From an uncultured Neisseriaceae bacterium (GTDB taxonomy: Bacteria > Pseudomonadota > Gammaproteobacteria > Burkholderiales > UBA11063), in assembly GCA_903891375.1 (NCBI GenBank), contig CAITEL010000013.1, positions 1 through 5,060 of the forward strand: DNA of 5,060 bases, in the 5' to 3' direction. Below, piece after piece: positions 1-5,060 of this stretch. Below the pieces are notes generated by a model. The model saw nothing but the letters and a program-made list of their open reading frames with translations. It was not told the origin of the DNA and did no database searches. A program made the translations under genes and the position numbers. How positions within the stretch are numbered: position 1 is the stretch's first letter; every line of letters begins with the position of its first letter.

Positions 1-1
1 T

Positions 2-1306
2 ATCATAAGTATTTTTTTGATAAGTTGTAATGGTGCAGGCAATGTAATATCTGGTGGTAACACAGCTCCCCCACAACCTAATCCAGAAATTACACTAAAT
101 ACGCCAGTAAAATCAGTAGCTCTTGGTGGTAGTGTGCCAGTAACTCTTAAGATTAATAATCCACAGATTAATCAAAATTATCCAGTGGTATTAACTATTA
201 AACAAGGTAATATTGGTAATGTGGCATTTGCTAATGGTGAAAGTAGTATAATTGTATATCTCAATAATACGAGAATTGAGTCTAAAGTTTATATATTTGA
301 ACAAAGTTTGAGTAATTTAGACACTTTATCTGAATCTAGGGAGACAAACTTTATTACAATAAATGCAAAACTTCCAAATGAAAGTAATGTATCATCTAGT
401 GTAAAATTATCTGTTGTTGCACCATCCATAATTGCATTTTCTCAAAGTGTGGTTAATTTATACAGTACTCAAAATTCAACGTTGCAATTAAACTATATCA
501 ATAATCCAGCTATTCTAGAAGAACATTTAATAGTCGTTCTATCGGTAATTGGGCCAGATCAGACAGTAAGCTTAAGTACTAATCAATGTACATTTGATAC
601 TTTAGGATCTCATAGCTGTGATCTAACTATTAATACCACTAGCTCAAGTGTGGGGAAATATTTAGTTGTAGCAAATGCTCCAGGTTATATAGTAACTCCT
701 GTGCAAGTTATCGTGAATGCGCCAGGAGCTTTTAGTTATGATGTTGAAAGTGTAAACAGTTTGGTTAACCAAAACACTAATATAGTATTACAATTTAATG
801 GTGAAAGTTTATTATTGGAATCTACTAGTATAACTTTTAATGATATTCAAAATATAGTTATTGCACCACAAGTATGTAATTTGGATAGCCAACACTTAAG
901 CTGTAGCATTAATATTAGTAGTACAACCCCAGGTAATTACATATTAACTGGAATTAGTAGTAATAAAGCCTTTAGTATTCCTTCATTGTCTATAAATATT
1001 AACCCACAACAAGCAACTCTTAGTTTTACACCAGATGTATTTTCTAGTCGTGGTAGCTCGGTAAGTGGTGTCTCACAATTAACCGTTAGTGGTGTATTTA
1101 ATCAAGCATTTAGTGCCACACTTAGTAATAATCAGGTATGTAATTTTAATAAATCAGGAGATAGTTGTGCTGTATCTATTAGTAGTAGTGGTGGAATGGC
1201 ATGTCATCCAGTAGTCAATAGAATTAATGTTAATAATTCCAATTTACCTAGTTTTGTAACTATTAAAAATTCATTAAGTGCATATACTGGATATGTATGT
1301 GGCTAG
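2..1306 (+). CDS. Outer-membrane lipoprotein with about four Ig-like domains (5' partial)
   Basis: The frame is open to the left edge. Its first codons read IISIFLISCNGAG, the end of a hydrophobic signal peptide followed by the lipobox L-I-S-C, with the lipidated Cys at 26-28. The real start therefore lies before the window, and the TTG at 17 is a signal-peptide Leu codon. Asn follows the Cys, so no Asp retention signal is present and outer-membrane sorting is expected. After a Gly/Asn/Pro-rich tether (about mature residues 2-20), the 426-residue mature protein reads as four beta-rich blocks of roughly 95-115 residues. The boundaries fall near Ala-Pro or Asn-Pro junctions at about 133, 233 and 327. 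Three blocks carry a C-x8/9-C pair (188/198, 284/293, 372/381), and two further Cys sit at 393 and 425. Strands rich in Ser, Asn, Thr and Val with no catalytic motif suggest an adhesin-like or structural surface protein. Specific function is unknown. Lipoprotein status is confident; the Ig-like fold is inferred from pattern. Confidence 0.9.
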   Translation: MISIFLISCNGAGNVISGGNTAPPQPNPEITLNTPVKSVALGGSVPVTLKINNPQINQNYPVVLTIKQGNIGNVAFANGESSIIVYLNNTRIESKVYIFEQSLSNLDTLSESRETNFITINAKLPNESNVSSSVKLSVVAPSIIAFSQSVVNLYSTQNSTLQLNYINNPAILEEHLIVVLSVIGPDQTVSLSTNQCTFDTLGSHSCDLTINTTSSSVGKYLVVANAPGYIVTPVQVIVNAPGAFSYDVESVNSLVNQNTNIVLQFNGESLLLESTSITFNDIQNIVIAPQVCNLDSQHLSCSINISSTTPGNYILTGISSNKAFSIPSLSININPQQATLSFTPDVFSSRGSSVSGVSQLTVSGVFNQAFSATLSNNQVCNFNKSGDSCAVSISSSGGMACHPVVNRINVNNSNLPSFVTIKNSLSAYTGYVCG

Positions 1307-1342
1307 GTTGAAATACCTGATTATTTATAACTAATTATTATA

Positions 1343-1371
1343 TTGACTTTTCTGTTTTTTTAGGGTATAAT
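1343..1371 (+). promoter_or_regulatory. Sigma70 promoter for the 832-residue protein gene
   Basis: The -35 box TTGACT (1343-1348) and a perfect -10 box TATAAT (1366-1371) are separated by exactly 17 bp. The 25 bp upstream of the -35 box are almost entirely A/T and could act as an UP element. The predicted transcript starts near 1377-1379, leaving a leader of about 57 nt before the ATG at 1435. A promoter this close to consensus suggests strong expression unless repressed, and independent transcription from the upstream lipoprotein gene. Confidence 0.8.
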
Positions 1372-1373
1372 TC

Positions 1374-1386
1374 TCTAGGTTCTAGA
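1374..1386. promoter_or_regulatory. Small dyad at predicted transcription start
   Basis: TCTAG-GTT-CTAGA is a perfect 5-bp inverted repeat with a 3-nt centre, 3 bp downstream of the -10 box and across the predicted +1. Its position would suit a repressor operator. A dyad this short can arise by chance in AT-rich DNA, so this is only a candidate. Confidence 0.3.
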
Positions 1387-1434
1387 TAATTAAGTGGTTA
1401 TATCGTAATATTTAATCGTAAATGGAGTAATAAA

Positions 1435-3933
1435 ATGAAAATTAATAGATTCAAGCTAAGCTTAATCGCTTGCCCACTATTATGGAGCTTTAATTGTTTT
1501 GCAAGTGATACCATAATTAATGTCCCAACCGAACAGTTGCTTGGTAATCATTCAGTGCGGGTGGAACTTACTAATAGTGATAATGGAAAAAGTGTTTCTA
1601 CTATGCAAAGCTGTTCTAATACTGGCTATTGTAGCATTATTTTTAAAAATTATACTCCACAAGTCGGTCTGAACGGTATTAAGCTTTATTCTGCTAAGAA
1701 TCACTCTTTAATAGGTGAGGTTGTAGTTGATAAATTTGGCAACCATATGGGTAATGATATCTATAACATAAGCATGGCTCAAATAACGCCAGTAGATTCT
1801 GCAAGTGGAGCTTCTACAAGTGTTGCCCCCCCAAAATCGGCAGTTGGTGATCCTAAAGATATTTCTATTCGTATAAATGGTTTTTTTAAAATGGTGGGGG
1901 TGTTTTTCCCAGGATTTAAACCGTTTAGTGATTTTGCTTCTGGATTTCTGGATTTAGGTATTGGTAAAGGTCCTAGTGCCGGAGCAAATGCACAGATGCA
2001 AGCAATCATAGATGCACTAAACTATGTTAATCAACAAATTTTAGTTGTTCAAAATCAAATCACTGATTTTAATACCCAATATAACAAAGATAAAGTTCGT
2101 GAGTACGCAACAAAATTAACGGAAAAATTTGTTATAATGGAGCAACCGGCGCAAAATTTACAAAGTAATTTAAATGAATTTTCTAGAAGAGATCCTAGAA
2201 CTGGCAAATATACTTATTCATTTGAAGATTATTTAAATAAATATCAGATAAATGCTACCCCGTTGCAAAACATTTTAAGTCATCTAGGGACTGAACGTGA
2301 ACAAGCGGATGAACAGGTTAAATCAATATCTCGTGATCATGGAATGATTTTAAATGATTTTGTAAAACAGTTAGAATTGTTAAAACTAGAACAAAGTCGC
2401 GCAGATCGTAGGGTAAATTATATTGCTTTATATAATTATTATAATAGCTTATATACCAAATATTTAATGGATACCTTAGCTAGTGTGAGAAATGTTCAGG
2501 AGTTAGATCGTTTAGCTGCTTGGTTAATTAGTAGTGATAATAATAAATTTGGTAGCATTTATCGCGGCAATATCTCGGTTAATGTTCCAGGCGTATCTCC
2601 AACAAAAACTTATGAACAAAACCTGCTAGTTATAAAATCTTATTACGATACGATATTTAATACTATTGTAGATTCATTCCCTGTATCAAAACTTGAAGAC
2701 ACTTATGGTAAAATCGGGCTTAAACTAGATGGAAACTATGTGTGGGAAGGTAAAATTGAACAGGAAAAATTACTTAGATTTGCATCTAGTGATTTTACTT
2801 CTTTTGATGGGTTTACGTTATCCGGGATTTATGGGGGTAAAGAAGCATTAACTAGTTGGGAGTCTGCTCCATTTGTAGTGTCTCACTCAGAATTTAATAA
2901 TAGTATTTTCTGGCGTTATTCTTCCAAACATACAAAACCATATTCAAATACTCCATTAGGTAATTATTTGGGTGCTACTGAGATTTATTATATTCCAAGC
3001 AAATTTACTAAGGCAGGGTATGATGGTGGGCCACACTTATTTCAAGATGAAGATAATGGAAGCGTTGTAGACCATTTTCCAAGAGATGGATTTGCTCCTT
3101 TATATAGAGAAATTGAAAAAAGAAACAGTGATATGTATCATAAATCACCAAATGTACAAAATGCTCATATAGGTAGTACATATCAAGTATTGGAATTTAA
3201 TCGAATCAAATTTATTGGAGATGCCACAAAATATGATGATACTCGTGTTTTAGATGTGGTAGACCATACAATTAAATTCCCTCGACCAGCTTATAAAAGT
3301 CTTGGTAACAGTTTAGCAACTGGTATCTATAGTATTAAAATAAAATCTCCAAAAGATAATCGTGAAAAATTATATACTTTTGGAATTAACTATAGTTCTT
3401 GGACTGATAATTATAGTGATCCAAAGGAAACCAAATTTACAATTTCTGTAAAATATAGAAATAAAATGGGATGGGGGGCTACTGTATTTTGCCCAGCTCT
3501 AAATTGCCAACAGGAAAAACCAGGAACTATTGTTTTTCCTGATAATGTTAGTATATCATTACAGAAGCATCATGGTAAATTAGAACTTAAGGTTGAACCA
3601 AGTAAAGCATCAAAATATACAATTACTACAAAATTTCCAAATGAGTACACATATTCATTTTATAATGCTAGGGTTGGAGGTATCGCAACTGGGGAACACC
3701 TACTTATTCCAAATGGAACAGCTACTTTTACCAATACTGAAGCTGTCCACAGTTTTAGATATATTTATAATATTAGGAATAATACTGATGGTAAAACTGA
3801 TCAACCTGAATTTCCATTAGAAATGAAAGATGACTTTTGTAAATCATCATACTCAACCTCAGTAGGTGTGACTTTAACCACATGCGTACATAAAAAGGGA
3901 GATAATGTATTTGAGATAGTAACCAAACGTTAG
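1435..3933 (+). CDS. Large exported protein, possible pore-forming toxin-like architecture
   Basis: The start is ATG with GGAG (1424-1427) 7 nt upstream. Residues 1-23 form a Sec signal peptide: basic R5 and K7, a hydrophobic core, and likely cleavage after A23 (CFA/SD). Residues 24-110 look like a small beta domain with a C60-x5-C66 pair. Residues 118-140 are a Ser/Ala/Pro linker encoded across a C7 tract. Residues 146-183 are Phe/Gly-rich and hydrophobic. Residues 184-425 are mostly helical, with heptad-like spacing at 186-235 and an aromatic helix near 327-350. From about 430 to the end the protein is beta-rich with aromatic, Gly and Asn residues, plus pairs C686/C691 and C802/C817. All six mature cysteines form close pairs, consistent with an oxidised exported protein. 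I do not recognise the family. A hydrophobic Gly-rich segment, then a helical bundle, then beta domains recalls delta-endotoxin-like pore formers, but this is inference. It has its own promoter, 128 bp after the lipoprotein gene. Confidence 0.95.
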   Translation: MKINRFKLSLIACPLLWSFNCFASDTIINVPTEQLLGNHSVRVELTNSDNGKSVSTMQSCSNTGYCSIIFKNYTPQVGLNGIKLYSAKNHSLIGEVVVDKFGNHMGNDIYNISMAQITPVDSASGASTSVAPPKSAVGDPKDISIRINGFFKMVGVFFPGFKPFSDFASGFLDLGIGKGPSAGANAQMQAIIDALNYVNQQILVVQNQITDFNTQYNKDKVREYATKLTEKFVIMEQPAQNLQSNLNEFSRRDPRTGKYTYSFEDYLNKYQINATPLQNILSHLGTEREQADEQVKSISRDHGMILNDFVKQLELLKLEQSRADRRVNYIALYNYYNSLYTKYLMDTLASVRNVQELDRLAAWLISSDNNKFGSIYRGNISVNVPGVSPTKTYEQNLLVIKSYYDTIFNTIVDSFPVSKLEDTYGKIGLKLDGNYVWEGKIEQEKLLRFASSDFTSFDGFTLSGIYGGKEALTSWESAPFVVSHSEFNNSIFWRYSSKHTKPYSNTPLGNYLGATEIYYIPSKFTKAGYDGGPHLFQDEDNGSVVDHFPRDGFAPLYREIEKRNSDMYHKSPNVQNAHIGSTYQVLEFNRIKFIGDATKYDDTRVLDVVDHTIKFPRPAYKSLGNSLATGIYSIKIKSPKDNREKLYTFGINYSSWTDNYSDPKETKFTISVKYRNKMGWGATVFCPALNCQQEKPGTIVFPDNVSISLQKHHGKLELKVEPSKASKYTITTKFPNEYTYSFYNARVGGIATGEHLLIPNGTATFTNTEAVHSFRYIYNIRNNTDGKTDQPEFPLEMKDDFCKSSYSTSVGVTLTTCVHKKGDNVFEIVTKR
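1826..1832 (+). repeat. C7 homopolymer tract inside the coding region
   Basis: Seven consecutive C lie in an AT-rich gene, spanning codons for Ala-Pro-Pro at residues 131-133. They sit in the linker between the N-terminal beta domain and the hydrophobic/helical region. Slippage by one base would frameshift the rest of the protein while leaving the signal peptide and first domain. Short poly-C tracts mediate phase variation in some bacteria, but seven is near the lower limit, so the functional reading is speculative. Confidence 0.45.
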
Positions 3934-4014
3934 TTATTAATTAAGTTCGCCACCTTATTTTTAAAAAATGATTTTTTACGAGCTTAATTTTAGGGTGGTC
4001 GAACTTAATAATAA
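3934..4014. repeat. 81-bp near-perfect inverted repeat directly after the stop codon
   Basis: The 21-nt arms 3934-3954 and 3994-4014 pair through 20 Watson-Crick pairs, broken only by one bulged A on the left (3939 or 3940) and one bulged T on the right (3999). The pairing can extend inward at 3955-3957 with 3991-3993. The 33-nt centre holds a second perfect hairpin (3962-3978: T plus A6, loop TGA, T6 plus A). It also holds an imperfect direct copy of part of the right arm (3979-3988, 9 of 10 identical to 4000-4009). The element starts on the base after the TAG stop. It could be a transcript-end stem-loop that protects the mRNA or terminates transcription, although no long T run follows the big stem. 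It could instead be a miniature inverted-repeat element. The structure is seen directly; the role is open. Confidence 0.75.
3939..3991 (+). terminator. Candidate terminator-like alternative hairpin
   Basis: The left arm 3939-3949 can also pair with 3979-3989 (11 pairs, one G-U in RNA), enclosing the A6/T6 hairpin. The strand then runs into a short TTTT (3988-3991). The tract is short and overlaps the stem end by two bases, so termination would be weak. It is the best terminator candidate for the 832-residue protein gene. Confidence 0.3.
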
Positions 4015-4120
4015 TGAATGGAAAAGTTGATAAGAATACTCGTAAAGTATTTATAATATTCTGTTTTGATAAGATATCTGAGGTGCTATCTACGTGCGTA
4101 ACATCAGTTTATAATTAAAT
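4015..4120. other. Intergenic stretch with short repeats, no convincing gene
   Basis: This stretch contains two copies of TTGATAAGA (4027-4035 and 4066-4074, 39 bp apart) and a 6-bp hairpin AATACT/AGTATT (4035-4051). It also has an AGATATCT palindrome (4072-4079) and TACG-TG-CGTA (4091-4100) about 20 bp before the first lysR-type promoter. A possible TTGATA (4027) and TATAAT (4052) pair has a poor 19-bp spacer. A 34-codon frame from the ATG at 4014 lacks a Shine-Dalgarno site. The repeats could be regulator sites for the downstream gene, but none is diagnostic. Confidence 0.4.
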
Positions 4121-4150
4121 TTGACAAAAGTTCATATTTTATACTACAAT
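4121..4150 (+). promoter_or_regulatory. Distal promoter P1 of the LysR-type gene
   Basis: A perfect -35 box TTGACA (4121-4126) is followed after 18 bp by TACAAT (4145-4150). The predicted start near 4157 gives a leader of about 92 nt containing the 7-bp stem at 4171-4197. It lies immediately after an AT-rich block (TATAATTAAATT) that recurs at 4204-4215. Confidence 0.65.
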
Positions 4151-4170
4151 TTACGATATGTGCTGTAACA

Positions 4171-4197
4171 GATAATGTCATTGAAGTTTGCATTATC
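4171..4197. promoter_or_regulatory. Dyad GATAATG-N13-CATTATC, candidate operator
   Basis: Two perfect 7-bp arms (4171-4177 and 4191-4197) are separated by 13 bp and centred on position 4184, inside the proximal -35 box. A symmetric site of this size over a promoter is typical of dimeric regulators. Since LysR-type genes are often autoregulated, the product of the gene at 4249 is the natural candidate to bind here. In the P1 transcript it would also form a 7-bp stem with a 13-nt loop. Confidence 0.5.
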
Positions 4198-4209
4198 AGA
4201 GTGTATAAT
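4181..4209 (+). promoter_or_regulatory. Proximal promoter P2 of the LysR-type gene
   Basis: TTGAAG (4181-4186), a 17-bp spacer and a perfect TATAAT (4204-4209) predict a start near 4216 and a leader of about 33 nt. The -35 box lies in the centre of the 4171-4197 dyad, so a protein bound there would be expected to block this promoter. Confidence 0.55.
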
Positions 4210-4248
4210 TAAATTATCTAGTAATATTATATTACATGGAGAGATATT

Positions 4249-5060
4249 ATGATTTATGGGTTGAATATTCTTGATGATTTAGCACTGTTTGTATATGTAG
4301 TGAAGTGTGGTACAATGTCTGCTGCATCCTCGAAGTTAAACATATATCAACCAACAATTAGTCGTCGTATAGCAAATTTAGAAACTAAGTTAAATGTAAA
4401 GTTGTTTATTCGTGGTGGACATAAGTTTGAATTATCTGAAATTGGTGAGGAGTTATATGGTAAATTGCGTAATGATATAGAACATTTAGATATTAAGCTT
4501 GATGACATAATAAACAATAGGGATGAGTTAAAAGGTATCATAACTGTTGTGTTACCACCACTTTTTGCTGAAGTTTTTATTATTCCATATATATCTGAAT
4601 TTTATAATAAGCATCCTAATATAACACTGAGTTTGTTTTATGATTTTCAGGATATATCAAATTATGATTTTAATTTTGATATTGCAGTAACTACGGTATT
4701 TCCCAGAAAAGAATATTTTGTGGTTCGTAAATTATTTACTGTAAGTACTTGTTTGTGTGCTTCACCATCATATTTGGCTGAAAATAGTAAGATAACTACA
4801 TTACAAGATTTATATAATCATAAGGTATTTATTCCCAAGCTACAAAATACAATAATTACAAATTGGCAATTTGTTAATAAAGTAACTGGTGAAGAAGAGT
4901 ATATAAACTTTGATAATTTACATGGCATGTTTGATAATTCATATGCTGCGGTTAGCCTTGCAAGGACTGGAGCAGGTATTTGTCCACTATTACAATTTGT
5001 TGCAGATAAATTTATTCATAGCGGTGAATTGGTAAAGATATTGCCAGAATATGATTTAGA
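4249..5060 (+). CDS. LysR-family transcriptional regulator (3' partial)
   Basis: The start is ATG at 4249 with GGAGAG (4238-4243) 5 nt upstream. An ATG at 4236 is out of frame. The frame stays open for 270 codons to the window end. Residues 8-66 match the LysR winged helix-turn-helix pattern: LALFVYVVKCGTMSAAS, then QPTISRRIANLE, then KLFIR and LSEIGEELY. A linker helix covers about 68-91, and the effector-binding domain starts near 95. Recognisable family landmarks follow: FDIAVTT (143-149), C-ASPSYL (170-176), the TLQDLYNHKVF block (184-194), and A-x-SLARTGAGICPL near 233-247 followed by SGELVKILPEY. Usual family length is about 300, so roughly 30 residues are missing. It would act as a cytoplasmic DNA-binding oligomer whose effector and targets are unknown. 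The upstream gene is in the same direction rather than divergent, so the classic target-by-neighbour inference does not apply. Dual promoters and an overlapping dyad suggest autoregulation. Confidence 0.96.
   Translation, partial: MIYGLNILDDLALFVYVVKCGTMSAASSKLNIYQPTISRRIANLETKLNVKLFIRGGHKFELSEIGEELYGKLRNDIEHLDIKLDDIINNRDELKGIITVVLPPLFAEVFIIPYISEFYNKHPNITLSLFYDFQDISNYDFNFDIAVTTVFPRKEYFVVRKLFTVSTCLCASPSYLAENSKITTLQDLYNHKVFIPKLQNTIITNWQFVNKVTGEEEYINFDNLHGMFDNSYAAVSLARTGAGICPLLQFVADKFIHSGELVKILPEYDL

Noticed and set aside
17..19. TTG as start codon of the lipoprotein gene
   Set aside because: It lies inside the signal peptide, has no Shine-Dalgarno site, and is the Leu of the LISC lipobox.
1305..1318. 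AGGT/ACCT hairpin after the lipoprotein stop as a terminator
   Set aside because: It has only four pairs with a 6-nt loop and no following T tract, too weak to call.
1462..1473. Lipobox-like LIAC in the signal peptide of the 832-residue protein
   Set aside because: The hydrophobic stretch before this Cys is only about five residues, and R5 and K7 fall where a lipoprotein signal must be uncharged. Type I cleavage after A23 fits better.
1779..2009. Reverse-strand 76-codon frame
   Set aside because: It lies wholly inside the well-supported 832-residue gene, lacks its own signals, and is a codon shadow.
3473..3478. G6 run in the 832-residue gene as a second slippage tract
   Set aside because: It is short and simply encodes Trp-Gly-Ala (TGG GGG GCT), so there is less reason than for the C7 tract to suspect switching.
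3593..3820. Second forward frame of 75 codons inside the 832-residue gene
   Set aside because: It is an out-of-frame overlap with no ribosome binding site and low-complexity hydrophobic composition.
4014..4118. 34-codon frame (MNGKVDKNTRKVF...) in the intergenic region
   Set aside because: No ribosome binding site precedes it, it begins on the last base of the inverted repeat, and a frame this short is expected by chance.
4347..4541. Reverse-strand 64-codon frame inside the LysR gene
   Set aside because: It is antisense to the conserved helix-turn-helix region and has no independent support.

Overview
The window is AT-rich DNA that looks like a Gram-negative, probably proteobacterial, chromosome. 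The evidence is a lipobox-type outer-membrane lipoprotein, a Sec signal peptide, paired cysteines in both exported proteins (suggesting periplasmic disulfide formation), and a canonical LysR-type regulator. Genus cannot be fixed from the sequence alone. AT-rich gamma- or betaproteobacteria are plausible.

Layout: (1) 2-1306, + strand: the 3' part of a secreted lipoprotein gene. The window enters inside its signal peptide, just before the lipobox LISC. The mature protein is about 426 residues and appears to be four Ig-like beta domains, three of which carry the same C-x8/9-C element. (2) 1307-1434: a 128-bp gap with a near-consensus sigma70 promoter (TTGACT-17-TATAAT) and a small dyad at the predicted transcription start. 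(3) 1435-3933, + strand: an 832-residue Sec-exported protein of no family I recognise with certainty. It has a small N-terminal beta domain with a C-x5-C pair, a Ser/Ala/Pro linker encoded across a C7 tract, a glycine/hydrophobic segment followed by a long helical region, and a long beta-rich C-terminal half. This layout resembles pore-forming or delta-endotoxin-like proteins, which is inference only. (4) 3934-4248: 315 bp without a convincing gene. It begins directly after the stop codon with an 81-bp near-perfect inverted repeat that can fold in two mutually exclusive ways. The rest is a regulatory leader with two good promoters and a 7+7 dyad centred on the second -35 box. (5) 4249-5060, + strand: a LysR-family regulator, cut by the window end about 30 residues before its expected C-terminus.

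How the parts relate: all three genes point the same way, but the middle gene and the regulator each have their own promoter, so they need not form an operon. The lipoprotein and the 832-residue protein are both exported and share short-spaced cysteine pairs on beta strands. This makes a functional or evolutionary link at the cell surface plausible but unproven. The LysR gene is not divergent from a neighbour inside the window, so its target cannot be read from context. The most interesting items are the unrecognised 832-residue exported protein with its poly-C tract, and the switch-like inverted repeat after it.
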